Source of the DNA: Streptomyces sp. NBC_00510
GTDB lineage: Bacteria > Actinomycetota > Actinomycetes > Streptomycetales > Streptomycetaceae
Length of the DNA: 64,000 bases
Direction: 5' to 3'
NCBI GenBank assembly: GCA_036013505.1
Contig: CP107851.1
Coordinates: 558,001 to 622,000, forward strand
Part shown: positions 43,852-54,000 of the stretch, in pieces
How positions within the stretch are numbered: position 1 is the stretch's first letter
Layout: every line of letters starts with the position of its first letter
The notes under the pieces: model-generated
The model's database searches: none
Seen by the model: the letters and a program-made list of their open reading frames with translations, nothing else
What the model was told of the DNA's origin: nothing
Made by a program: the position numbers and the translations under genes

Positions 43852-44546
43852 GTCGTGCCTTTCGTCGGTACGGCGCACGTCGGACACCGGAGTGGTGCCG
43901 GGCGCCGGGATATGACGCGCGTCGCAAGCCCCGCCGCGGTTCCGGAATGGAGTCCGCCGAGAGGGTGACCGGGAGCTGGGTGAACCCGCCCCCCAAGGAG
44001 AGCGCACGCGAGGTGACCCTCCTGAGGCCTCCCCCTCCTCGAGTAGCGCGCGGGCTCGGCGCCAACGACGTCGTCGGCCGGGACAGTAGGACGAGGTAAC
44101 CGAGAAGGGCAACCAGGATGAAATGCCCGATCTATCCAGCGATGGGCGCGAGTTGCGGGCTGGCGCTACCGCCGGAGTCAGCCGCTCGCGAGCCGCCCGT
44201 CGGTCGCCTTCATCCGCCGTATCAGCCCTCCGACGGGGGTGCGTGGGGTCACCAGCACGTCACGCTGCTCAAGGGCTTGGCACTCAGGCAGCCGACCCCT
44301 CAGGGCCAGGCCTCGGACCCGAATCCTTGCACGGCAAGGCAAGCCGGCAGGTGGATCCGTGCACGCAAAGGCAATACGACGACCAGTGTGCCGCTTACCT
44401 TGGAAACATCGGAGAAGTTGCGCTCCGGTCACCCGTTGACAAAGGAGTCGAACGTTGAAGCGTTCAGTCACGACCGCTCCTTCTCCATGCACTGACAACG
44501 ACCAGGGATTCGGGCGGGGCCGCGCCGTTGCCGATGAGGAGTCCGT
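43852..44546. other. Gene-free stretch
   Basis: About 700 bases without a supported gene between two minus-strand genes. The promoter of the FMN reductase gene should lie at the low end. Short frames on both strands show no motif. Confidence 0.45.
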
Positions 44547-45506
44547 TCAGTCCGCCGCTTGTTCCGACCGCCACTCGCGGGGGCTCATGCCGTACGCCGC
44601 TTTGAATACGCGACTGAAATGGGGTGCGCTGGCGAACCCCCACCGGTGAGCAATCGCCTCGATCGTCATGAATCGATGCACAGGCGATGCCAGTTCTCTC
44701 CTGCACTCTTCGAGGCGCTGATTCCTTATCCAGTCGCCGAGTGTGATTCCCGCTCGGGACAGAGTCAGGTAGAGCTGGCGTACCGAAACATGATGCTCGG
44801 CGGCGATACGTGCGGCAGTCAGGTCGGAGTCTGCCAGATGGAAACGGACGTATTCCTTGACACGCTGAAGAAGTGTGTTGTGCAGAGGCCCTCTGGCCAG
44901 GTCGTCGCGGTCGAGGCTCGTAGTGGCCACCGCCCTGATCAGGTCGACGCAGGGCTGCGCGAACAAGGAGGCCTCGGCCTCACCGACAGCGGCCCGGTTA
45001 CGGCCCAACCGGGCGAAGAACGCTGCTGCGGCGCCCACGAGCGGGCGCTCCGAACCGATTCGTGCGGCTGTGACCTGACCGAGCAGGGACGGGCGCAGCC
45101 CCAAGACGTGCGTGGGAACGCGAACGACGACCGCACGCACGGTGCCGTCAAAAAATATCTCATAGGGCTTCGCATTCTCGATCACCGTGAGATCTCCCGC
45201 CCGGATCACTCCCTGTTTGCCTCCCTGGCCGAACCGGGTGACCCCAGTTTCCTGCAGAACGAGGAACACGTGCGGCACCACGTCCTCTTCCACGGAGGCG
45301 GTTCCACGCCGGAGGCCCGACACATTCCAGTCGATTCCCGAGACTTCCACTGCACCCATCGTGTTGATGTCCGCAACTGCCCTCAGGTGAGCCGGATCCA
45401 CATGAAGGTCCACCTCGATCCGGCCGTTCACTGACCGCGAGAGTTCACGAATGGCTTCAGCACGGTCACCGGGCGCCAGTGACTTCACGTCGAACCGAAT
45501 TGCCAT
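44547..45506 (-). CDS. AraC-family transcriptional regulator (319 aa)
   Basis: The N-terminal half is a ligand-binding domain of the AraC-binding-like type (LTVIENAKPYEIFFDGTVRA). The C-terminal 100 residues carry both helix-turn-helix units: LTAARIAAEHHVSVRQLYLT and TIEAIAHRWGFASAPHFSRV, followed by FKAAYGMSPREWR. ATG 45506 is preceded by GGAAGAG. Regulators of this architecture often control oxygenase or catabolic genes, but no such operon adjoins it, so its target is unknown. Confidence 0.92.
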   Translation of the reverse strand: MAIRFDVKSLAPGDRAEAIRELSRSVNGRIEVDLHVDPAHLRAVADINTMGAVEVSGIDWNVSGLRRGTASVEEDVVPHVFLVLQETGVTRFGQGGKQGVIRAGDLTVIENAKPYEIFFDGTVRAVVVRVPTHVLGLRPSLLGQVTAARIGSERPLVGAAAAFFARLGRNRAAVGEAEASLFAQPCVDLIRAVATTSLDRDDLARGPLHNTLLQRVKEYVRFHLADSDLTAARIAAEHHVSVRQLYLTLSRAGITLGDWIRNQRLEECRRELASPVHRFMTIEAIAHRWGFASAPHFSRVFKAAYGMSPREWRSEQAAD

Positions 45507-46232
45507 GTGAGCTCTCTTCCAAACCGACCGTGGGCGGGCGTTGCCAGGTAGGTGTCCCACGGTACAGCCACCAGTGCCCTATATTGCGACTTGCGCTATA
45601 TTGTGCACGACTAAATTCGCGTGGCCTTGCACTATGCCGTCGGATCCAGGGAGTACCGGGTGGACCCCAGCCGATGACTGCCGCCTCGTGCTCGAGCGCT
45701 GCCGCTGGGACCCCGACCTCGACCCGTCCTGGAGCGGGTCTGCTACCCCCCGGCTGGCCATCATCGACGCCGGCACCCAACTCGTGGTGGCAGCGGCCCG
45801 TCCCCGGCACCGTTGCGGGCGCGAGGCATGGCGGGACTCCGGTCTTCTGCGTGTTCGCAGGCGCACTGCCTGGTCTCGGCGGGCCGGCGGCCCCGTGGTG
45901 ACAGCACTCCAGCTCGCTCTACGGCCCAGAGCGCCGTTGAGAAGTGCTCCGCATGCGCGGGTGGCTGTTACTTCACCGTCGCCGATGGCCTGCCGCTTTG
46001 GCGGTGGAAGGCTGGTTGCATGCCGTTGCAGCCTTTCGCGCCCGACTGGGATCGCGTGTCCGTACAGCAGGCCGAGCAGTGGAACCGGCTCGCCGTGGCG
46101 ACTACCGCTTGCACGGCAACCTCATCGACAACCACCGACTCCCGGCCGGCACCCCGGGCCAGGCCGCCCCTGCGCAGGCAGAGCCAGGGCAGGACTCAAT
46201 CGGTGACACCCACGCCGGACCTCACACGGGTG
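45507..46232. other. Gene-poor stretch
   Basis: About 725 bases. Patches such as an A+T-richer TATATTG segment near 45597-45603 could be promoter DNA. Open frames have Arg/Ala/Pro-rich composition and no recognised motif. Confidence 0.4.
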
Positions 46233-46430
46233 TCACCGGTCGTACTGGTCGGTGTACTGCGGCCCGTCCGCCTCGGCCTTGCACCCCTCGCCGCCCGCGG
46301 GCATGCCGTGGGAGAGCACGAGGGCGTAGGACTGCGGGACGAAGTCGCAGCCCTTGCCGGACCACTGGGACGCCAGGAACGTCCAGCCGACGGCAGCGGC
46401 GGCGAGCGTGTACTTGGTCTTGGCGTTCAT
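46233..46430 (-). CDS. Small secreted or membrane-anchored hypothetical protein (65 aa)
   Basis: The protein starts NAKTKYTLAAAAVGWTFLAS, a short signal-like or anchor segment, then has GKGCDFVPQSYALVLSHGM and GGEGCKAEADGPQY. Two cysteines could form a disulfide outside the cell. GAGG lies about 10 bases before ATG 46430. Composition is unlike the random frames around it. Family unknown. Confidence 0.5.
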   Translation of the reverse strand: MNAKTKYTLAAAAVGWTFLASQWSGKGCDFVPQSYALVLSHGMPAGGEGCKAEADGPQYTDQYDR

Positions 46431-47283
46431 ACGAGATCGCGCCTCGGTTACGTAGGGTAATCGTGACCCGACTAGGGGTTTATGTGCAAGTATGACCGGA
46501 TTGGGATCATGTGCGCGACTCGGCCTTGAGGGCAGCGCACCCGAGGGCAGTCACGGTGCGGGGCTTGGAAAGTCATCCCTACAGGTCAACCCACATGGCG
46601 CTACCCAGTGAGGACGCCACCGGGGAGACGTGCGCGCAGGACTCCGCGGCCTTCAAGCTCGTGAACGATGAAGGGCCCCAGGCCGGGCCGGTGGGAGCGA
46701 TGCTCCCTGGTCGCAAGGCCTGGTACGGCCGATCCGCCAGCTCGTTGAGACGCCGTGGCGCGCGGTCCACGCGTCACGGCGTCACGGCGTCACGGCGTCA
46801 CGGCGTCACGGCACCAGGCAACCAGGCCGAACCCGCGGCAGCGGACAACGTCAAACGCACACCAACACAAACAGGACCAGTGCCACACTCACCCAGCGGA
46901 CCACCGCACAAACAGGCTGTAGACCGTGAGGCGGCTGCCGGGGGGCGCTGTTCGCCGTGTCCGGCGGACACCAGTCGGACCGGTTGCCAGGCACGGACGC
47001 CGAACTGGTAGCCGGCTGGCTCGTTCAGAGATCGCGGCGGCCGTGGAGGTGTCCTGGATCGGACGGGACAGCAGAACAACCAAGCCCGGACTACAAGGAC
47101 CAGCCTGAAAGTGAAAGACAGGCCGGGCATCAATGCAACCAGCAAGTGAGCGACAGAACCAGTATCAAAGCGTTCCGTTTCGCGTGACGAACCAGCCTCT
47201 GGCATGATCTGACCCCACGTCGGCTCAGGGCGTAGCGCTAGCCGGGCCGCGCACGCCCCGTTGACGTCACCACGGAGGAACGC
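46431..47283. other. Gene-poor stretch upstream of the conflict-type gene pair
   Basis: About 850 bases with no supported gene. It contains the octamer array at 46773-46812 and, at its end, the ribosome-binding site GGAGG before 47284. Confidence 0.4.
46773..46812. repeat. Five perfect copies of an 8-bp tandem repeat
   Basis: The octamer GTCACGGC is repeated five times without mismatch. It lies in a gene-free stretch, so it is a candidate variable-number repeat. Confidence 0.9.
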
Positions 47284-47676
47284 ATGGACTTAACACTTGC
47301 CCAAACGGTGGCGGCCAAAGTCGCCGAGGGCGCCCTCGGAGCTGCGAGTTCCCGCGCCCTGGAGGCCCTGCTCGACATGATCCGGCAAAGGTTCCGCCGC
47401 GACGGCGAAGCACTGTCCGCGCTCGACACGGCTACAACGGACCCAGAACCCCTGATCGCGGCGCTGTCGCTGCACATCGAGCGTGACCCGGACTTCGCCG
47501 AGGATCTGCGCGACTGGCTCAGGGACGCCGAAGCAGATCAGGGTGCTGTGCCCGCTGCCACGCTGCGGCACAGCACGCAGAACACGATTTCCGGCACCGT
47601 CCATGGCCACGTCATCCAGGGCCGGGACATCAAAGGCCGCTTCAGTTTTCGTGGCCTCCATGGCCGGGGGGAGTAG
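47284..47676 (+). CDS. Small conflict-system-type protein with a Gly-rich ISG..G..VIQG tail (130 aa)
   Basis: Residues 1-90 are helical (AQTVAAKVAEGALGAASSRA, then LSLHIERDPDFAEDLRDWL). The tail reads NTISGTVHGHVIQGRDIKG. Small helical proteins ending in a Gly-rich ISGxVxGxVxQ segment are frequent in actinobacterial gene sets with STAND ATPases and effector domains. The strands predicted there may form a docking beta unit (inference). GGAGG precedes ATG 47284. The next gene begins 7 bases after its stop and also carries a related segment, so the two probably act together. No enzymatic motif is present. Confidence 0.6.
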   Translation: MDLTLAQTVAAKVAEGALGAASSRALEALLDMIRQRFRRDGEALSALDTATTDPEPLIAALSLHIERDPDFAEDLRDWLRDAEADQGAVPAATLRHSTQNTISGTVHGHVIQGRDIKGRFSFRGLHGRGE

Positions 47677-47683
47677 CAGGTAA

Positions 47684-48466
47684 GTGAGCATTGATTCCTC
47701 CTCCTCGCCCGACCGCACCAGCAACGCCATCAGCGATGGTTCACAGGTCAGCGGCAACGCCTACCAGGCCAAGAACATGCACTTCGGTGCACGTTCGACG
47801 GGGATTACCCTCATCGCTTTCGCCGGCGTTGTCGGACTGACCTTCCTTGGCTTCACCATCGCCGGTTCGGGACCGGCAGGTGGTTCCGCACCGACTGCGG
47901 CAGACGCGTCAAAGTCCCCGACCGCCTCCACCAGTGCCTCACCCCCGCCGAGCTCGCTGCCCCCCTCCCCCAGCACCCCGGCAGCGTCCCTCGCTGCACC
48001 CGCGGCACAACAATCCTCGGAGCCGGCTCAGGCCCGTCCCTCCGTTAGCGCAGCCGGCGCTGCTCCCACTGCGGACCGCTCCATCACGCAATGCCGAAGC
48101 CACACTCCGACGAACATCGGAGACATCGCCACCGCGAACCCCTGCATCAGAATCGAGAGCAACAACACGATCTACATCTACGACAACTTCACCGCCCAGA
48201 AGACAGGTCCGGTCACCCTCTTCATCTGGCTCATCGACGGTACCGGCGCGCCCATCCGCAAACAGATGCGAGCCTGCCCGATCAATTTCAAAAGTGTCGG
48301 CGAAACGAAAGCATGCTCCCTCCGAGGCATCACCCCTCCAGGGCCCGGCCAATGGGCAGCTGCCGTGACTGCCGAGGACGGCACTCACACACAACCTGCC
48401 GTCTGGAGCACCTCGTACAAGGGCACTCAAAGCGGAGCCGTGGTCTGGGATCCCGCTGGCAGCTGA
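47684..48466 (+). CDS. Membrane-anchored partner with extracellular Ig-like domain (260 aa)
   Basis: Residues 15-35 read SNAISDGSQVSGNAYQAKNM, echoing the Gly-rich tail of the preceding protein. One membrane segment follows (TLIAFAGVVGLTFLGFTIAG), then a long Ser/Pro/Ala linker, and a C-terminal beta-sandwich-like domain from about residue 150 with NTIYIYDNFTAQKTGPVTLF. The N-terminus should be cytosolic and the sandwich external. GTG 47684 follows CAGG and the gap is only 7 bases, so the pair is co-translated. It could relay a surface signal to the cytosolic partner (inference). Confidence 0.6.
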   Translation: MSIDSSSSPDRTSNAISDGSQVSGNAYQAKNMHFGARSTGITLIAFAGVVGLTFLGFTIAGSGPAGGSAPTAADASKSPTASTSASPPPSSLPPSPSTPAASLAAPAAQQSSEPAQARPSVSAAGAAPTADRSITQCRSHTPTNIGDIATANPCIRIESNNTIYIYDNFTAQKTGPVTLFIWLIDGTGAPIRKQMRACPINFKSVGETKACSLRGITPPGPGQWAAAVTAEDGTHTQPAVWSTSYKGTQSGAVVWDPAGS

Positions 48467-48891
48467 CGTGAAGCACACCCCGCGACCCCGCCGCCGGGGA
48501 CGTTGCGCTGCGGGCGCAGCGGCGGTGACAGCGGCTCGTGCGAGCCGCCGCAAGCGCCGGCGCCAGGCGTCCGCCACGCCGCTGCGACAGGGCGAACGCC
48601 CCACGCATCAGCCCGGGGATCCGTGGCCGTGTCTTCGGCATGGCGGGATACCTGATGCCCTTCGCCCAGGCCAACAGCTACGTCCGGAGTTTCGGCTTCT
48701 GGGGCGCCCTGCGGGATATGAGCAAGGACGCGATCGATCCCTTCGGATTCGATAAACTGGTGGAGCCCCCCAAGGACGCCGGCGGCATCCGCGACCGAAT
48801 GCGGGGAACTGCGCCTGAGACATCCGAGCTCCACAGCGGGCCACCGCCGGACGAATCCGGCGGTGGCCCACCGCCTGTGCACGAGGTGTCC
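48467..48891. other. Stretch of uncertain coding content
   Basis: A plus-strand frame from ATG 48640 gives AGYLMPFAQANSYVRSFGFW and GALRDMSKDAIDPFGFDKLV before losing gene-like character. It might be a short gene remnant, but I have no family match. Otherwise nothing is seen. Confidence 0.25.
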
Positions 48892-49090
48892 TCAGTAGGG
48901 CGTCATCACCAGATCACCGATCACCTGCAGCCCGACCTGCGCCGCGAGCCACGGCGCGCGCTCGGCCTCGATCTGCTTGACGTGGACGAAAACCGTGTGA
49001 TCCGTCGCGGGCTCCTCCAGTTCGAGGTCACGCGCATTGACACACAGCGTCACGAACGCACCCCTGGTGCCACCGTACCCAGGCCGATCT
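48892..49090 (-). pseudogene. C-terminal fragment of an unidentified protein
   Basis: A minus-strand frame reads GAFVTLCVNARDLELEEPAT, DHTVFVHVKQIEAERAPWLA and VGLQVIGDLVMTPY, with gene-like composition up to its stop at 48892. Upstream of 49090 the sequence loses this character. Probably the tail of a gene broken by IS activity. The family is not recognised. Confidence 0.35.
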
Positions 49091-49289
49091 CCGGGGCCTC
49101 GGGCCAACCGGACCCCGGACTTACGGAACGCATCGACGGCGAGGTTCGAGCATCTCGGCCTGGAGTCCGGGGACAGATCCGTGAAACGGGATTCCGCAGG
49201 CCGGCCCACCGGCATCCAGGGGCTGGTGAAAGTCCAACACCATCGCCATCCTCTCGGTAGTACTGCCGCCATTGGTCGGCGGCGGACCG

Positions 49290-49606
49290 AGGAAGCGAGA
49301 CACGAACCCGAACACGGCCGTCACTTCAAGCCCCAGCGTCTGCACGCCGACAAGGCCTACGACATTCCCCACCTGTGGAAATGGTTACGCGGACAACGGA
49401 TCGGCGTGCGTATCGCCCGCAAGGGAATCGACTCCAGCCAGCGACTCGGCCGCCGAAGGCGGGTCATCGAACGCACCTTGTCCTGGCTGACCGGCTACCG
49501 CCGGCTCAACCACCGATACGAACGCGACCCCCGCAACTACCTGGCCTTCCTCGGCCTCGCCGCGGCCCTCTGCTGCTACAAACGACTCGTCCGCCTCACC
49601 ACATAG
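49290..49606 (+). pseudogene. IS5-family (IS427-like) transposase, C-terminal part
   Basis: A clean frame reads LHADKAYDIPHLWKWLRGQR, IGVRIARKGIDSSQRLGRRR, VIERTLSWLTGYRRLNHRYE and RDPRNYLAFLGLAAALCCYK. This is the C-terminal half of an IS5-group transposase including the YREK-like R/E motif. The N-terminal half is missing and no start fits, so it is a fragment. Confidence 0.8.
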
Positions 49607-49918
49607 GACACAGTCTTAGGCGGAAGGCGGTGGACATGGCGAAGTACGGGAGTCGCAACAGCACGGTCGACCATCCTCGCAGCTGGCCCGCTCCAAGGGC
49701 TCCCAGCCCGGGCAATAGGTTGACACGTCAGCGACACTCGACTGACTCTGGCTCAGGGCCGTGACCAGATGCAATATCAGGCGCGTACAAGGTCGGGTCT
49801 GCCTCGACTACGCCGCAACTCACGGGCACACCTCGATGGGCCGTGCACTGTACATCCCCCGCTGCTGGACCGTGAGTCCCGACTGCTGCCGACGACCGGG
49901 CTGGATGGGACGCTGAAT
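49607..49918. other. Gene-free stretch
   Basis: No supported gene between the IS5-type fragment and the inverted repeat. Open frames are short and without motifs. Confidence 0.4.
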
Positions 49919-49993
49919 GTGAACCGTTCCGGGTTCGATAAGGAATCGATCACTTGAGGGGATCGATTCCTTATCGAACCCGGAACGGTTCAC
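49919..49993. repeat. Perfect 33-bp inverted repeat with a 9-base loop
   Basis: The arm at 49919-49951 (starting GTGAACCGTTCCGGG) is exactly complementary to 49961-49993 (ending CCCGGAACGGTTCAC). The loop is ACTTGAGGG. Such a hairpin is far stronger than an ordinary terminator here and lacks a T-run. Directly after it, a plus-strand frame reads CFKRRLADVVYHTL, similar to the end of IS110-type transposases, so the structure may derive from joined element ends. Confidence 0.9.
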
Positions 49994-50115
49994 GCTGCTT
50001 CAAGCGCCGCCTGGCCGATGTCGTCTACCACACGCTGTTCAGCCACCGGGATATTTCTCCGATCACCACCTGCTTGACACAAAGAGGTGCCGTTCATTTG
50101 GGGAGGCGAAGAGCG

Positions 50116-51006
50116 TCAGATCTCGAGGTAGGGGGCGATGGTGGCCGCCGATGTGGCGGACTCCAGGTAATTCGTGGCGTGGTGGAAGCGGTAGTGCGCG
50201 CTGATGACACTGGTATGGTCCAGCGCGATCCCCGCAAAGTGTTTGCTCAGTTGAGGTGGGACAGCGACGGGATCGCCGGGGTCGGCGATGTTGACCCACC
50301 GCGTCTGGCCCGGCAGCCGTATCCCCTGAAGTACAGCACCTGATGCTCGGGGCGCGGGGATTAGCCGGTCGTAGACCACCCGCGGGAGTGCCAGCGGCGA
50401 ACCCAGAGTCAACAGCAATTCCGGTTGCAGCTCGGGGTGAGCTTGCAGAGCTTCGTAGGCGACCACCGAACCCAACGAGTGGGCGATGACGATCCGCGGT
50501 TGATGCCGGGCAATCCGCGTTGCCACCTCCTCACGTGCCGCCACCCGCTCCGTTGCGTCCTCGGCTCGCATATAGGCAGCGACCTCGGGAAACAACATTC
50601 GCAGAAATACGCGCAAGGGCCCCTCAGCAAGATCGAACTTCCGCGCAACCCAGGCTGACAACGCACGTAGTGGCACGGTGGCGTGACCCTGCGACACCTC
50701 CTCGGGAACGCCCAGCTGGCGCGCCCACGCTGCCAGGATCTCCTGCGCGAGTGGGTCGTGCAGGGCGTCACCGTCGGCCGCACCCTGGGCGACGGGGCCC
50801 GTTTGGAGCTTGTCCGCGTAGTATGCGAAGTCAAGATCAATCCGCTTCGTCGGGACGCCGAGGCCGGTGCACAGCTGTCGTGCCCAAGCTGCAGCTTTCA
50901 GCACACGGAGCTCTTCGACACGAGCAGCGGAAATATCTGTGCCGAAACCATTTCCGACGCCGTGCACCGCAACGATCCGTAACGGTTCGATGGTGAGGCC
51001 TATCAA
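50116..51006 (-). CDS. Alpha/beta hydrolase partner of the caspase-STAND protein (296 aa)
   Basis: The sequence LRIVAVHGVGNGFGTD gives the oxyanion motif, IVIAHSLGSVVAYEAL the nucleophile serine, and ISAHYRFHHATNYLES the terminal histidine. This pattern is of the lipase/PGAP1-like class. The start is TTG 51006, 13 bases after the stop of the 1459-residue gene, so the two form an operon. In the predicted conflict system it could be an effector acting on lipid or ester bonds, or an ester-signal hydrolase (inference). It has no signal peptide. Confidence 0.8.
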   Translation of the reverse strand: MIGLTIEPLRIVAVHGVGNGFGTDISAARVEELRVLKAAAWARQLCTGLGVPTKRIDLDFAYYADKLQTGPVAQGAADGDALHDPLAQEILAAWARQLGVPEEVSQGHATVPLRALSAWVARKFDLAEGPLRVFLRMLFPEVAAYMRAEDATERVAAREEVATRIARHQPRIVIAHSLGSVVAYEALQAHPELQPELLLTLGSPLALPRVVYDRLIPAPRASGAVLQGIRLPGQTRWVNIADPGDPVAVPPQLSKHFAGIALDHTSVISAHYRFHHATNYLESATSAATIAPYLEI

Positions 51007-51019
51007 GGGGACCCGCCTT

Positions 51020-54000
51020 TCAATCGCGCCGATAGTTGAGCACGACCACTTCTCGACTGAAGGCCACGATTACGGTGGCGTCAGATGTGACGGACACGGC
51101 CGATACCATGGCAGGTAGCCGATATTTTGCCAGGTGGGTGTGGGCCGTCAGATCCCAGACCCGTATTGACCCGTCTGCGCTGCCCGTAACGACGTGCACG
51201 TGGCCGTCTACCCGGGCAGTGGCTACAGCTGTCACCCTGTCTGTGTGGCCAGTGAGCGAGTAGAAGTATGCCCCGGTCGTCAGGCCCCACACGCGTACCG
51301 TCTTGTCAACGCTGGCGATGACGGCGTGAGGTTCACCCCCTACCTCGGCGACTGCTACCGCATGTATCCAGTTCACTCGGCCAGCCAGCTCGTAGGCCTG
51401 AGTTCCGGTGGCCAGGTCCCATACCCGTATGGATTCGTCGCGGCTGGTCGAGACGACGTGAGGTCGCTCACTGAGTTCGATCACCGCCAGGGAATGAATC
51501 ATCCCGGTGTGGCCGGTCAGCTGGAAGGATTCGGTGCCGGTAACCATATTCCACACCCGCACCGAGCCGTCGGCGCTGCCGGTGATGGCATGCGGTCGGC
51601 CATCCAACTCGGTCACCGCCACCGCACGCACCTCGTCGCTGTGGCCGGTCAGCTGGAAGGATTCGGTGCCGGTAACCATATTCCACACCCGCACCGAGCC
51701 GTCGGCGCTGCCGGTGATGGCATGCGGTCGGCCATCCAACTCGGTCACCGCCACCGCACGCACCTCGTCGCTGTGGCCGGTCAGCTGGAAGGATTCGGTG
51801 CCGGTAACCATATTCCACACCCGCACCGAGCCGCTTCTTCCAGCGGTGACAACGTGGGGCTTCCCTTCGAGTTCGGCAACCGACAGCAGCCCCATCGAAA
51901 GAATCCGTCCATAGCTCGTTTGCTTCTCGGAACCAGGGGCCAGGTCCCAAACCCGAACGGACCCGTCGTAGCTTGCAGTCACGGCGTGAGGCCGGCCGTC
52001 CAGGTCGGTTACCGCCGCCGCACCTACTACGTGGGTATGACCGGTCAGCGTGTGGGTCAGGGTGCCGGTCGTCAGGTCCCAGATCCGCGCCGCGTTGTCG
52101 TCACCTGTAGTGATAACAAGGGGTCGGGCGTCTATCTCGGCCACTGCCACCACGCTCTCACCAGTGCGACCCTCACTGGCCAGCGTACGGAAATGAGCGC
52201 CTGTATTCAGGTCCCACACTTGTACCGGCTCGCCGTGGCTTGCAGTGACAGCGTAGGGTCGACCGTTCAGCTCGGCCACCTCCAGCGAATGCACTCCACA
52301 AGTTTGGTCGAACAGTGTGCTGGTCTCGGTGCCAGCCGTCAGGTCCCAAAGCCGCACTGGCCCGTTGAGGCTGGTTGTAATGGCGTAGGGTCGGCCGTCC
52401 AGCTCGACCACCGCCAACACGAGAGCCTCCTGGGTCGCGCCGACCAGCGTGCGGATGTGTGTACCGGCGGTCAAGTCCCACACGCGAATCGAGTCATCAT
52501 GGCTCGAAGTGACTGCGTGGGGTCGGCCGTTCAGCTCGGCCACTTTCATCGATCGGATTCCATCCGTGTGGCCAGTCAGCGTGGCAGCCTGGTTGCCAGT
52601 CGCCAGGTCCCACACCCGTACCGACTCGTCGTAGCTTGCGGTAACAGCGTGTGGTCGACCTTTCAACTCGACCACCGCTACGCCGATCACCACATCGGTA
52701 TGGCCTGTAAGGGTATGTGTCTGCGCGCCAGTGGCCAGGTCCCATACCCCCACGGAGTGGTTGTTACTAGGGGCCACCGCATGCGGTCGGCCGTGCACCT
52801 TGGCCATCACCACACTGGAGGCGTCCGTCATGATAGTGCGGATCAGTGCCGTAGACACTTGGTTGCCGGTTGCCCATAGCACCCGCCAGCCAGAGCCGCT
52901 GAGTAGCTTCCTCCGCAGCGGTTCCTCGCCGAACCTCGCCGCATCCAGGGCCAGAATCTGGCCTCGCTCCGTGGGCGACAGCCTGTGGTGGACACCCGAG
53001 GACACGCGGTAGATCGCGGCGTTAAGACGGGCTTGGTCAGATCGAACGTGCGTGAGGACGTTGGCCAAGGAGTGGGGGTCGCAGTATTGGAGACAGCTGG
53101 CGTCCTCAAGGAGCGCGTCTACACAGCCAGCGTCGAGGGCGTGCTGGGCCATGTGGCGCAGCAGGTAGGGAGCTACCAGATGCCATTGTGTACGGCCGGC
53201 AACGTCCCGGGGCACGCAACTCATGAGGCGCTGGTACAGACGCTCGGCAGAATCCGGCGATTGCGCCACTGTCGTATGAGAGTCTTGATGCTGTGGCTGA
53301 ATTCTTGAGGTACGCAGCCATGACGCGAGCTCTTCATGAAAGAGCCTGTATAGCGTGGTGCCATCTTCGTCGATGTCGCGATGCAGATAAAAACGTGCTT
53401 CGCCGCCTAGCAACGCATAGAGATCCAGCAGAGGGAGGGGGCTATCGTCAGCGGTGGTGAACGCGCTGGCTGCGTGCGCCAGGACGCCCTCAGGCATGCC
53501 CCGCCCTTGGGCAAAAGCTAGTGCAGTAAGTACCGGACGAAGCAGCAGCTGGCCGGCATTACGTTCAAGGTCGAGTTCAAGTAGCGCCGGCAGACTCCGA
53601 GGCACGGCTCGGCCCAGCCGGGCAGCCTTCTCGGGGGAGGTGGGAGGCTGTGACAGATTGAGGAGGTAGTGGACGTAGAGCCCAGCGGTCAAAAACTCAC
53701 CCCACTCCAAAGCAACAGCGTCGCCGGTCGCGCCGCGTTGGGTGAGCGTTTCGGCAATCGCTACGGCTAGGGCTTTCCGGACCGTCCGGAGAGTCCCGGC
53801 TGCGTAGGAGTTACTGGCCTCGAGTAGCCGTTCCACATACGCCACCAGATCCTCGCAGACCTGATCTGGTGGGATCGCGCTCAGGTCAGTATGACCATTG
53901 GCACCCTGGGCCAGGGCCAGCAAGTTGTGAACCCGCTCGTCGTCACGCGTGCCGACCAGCAACCGCAACCGGCTTCCTGGCGAGAGCGCGTAGCGGGCGA

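Noticed and set aside
45541..46206. Open frame of 221 codons on the plus strand
   Set aside because: Its composition is irregular, no motif is seen, and overlapping frames on both strands are equally long.
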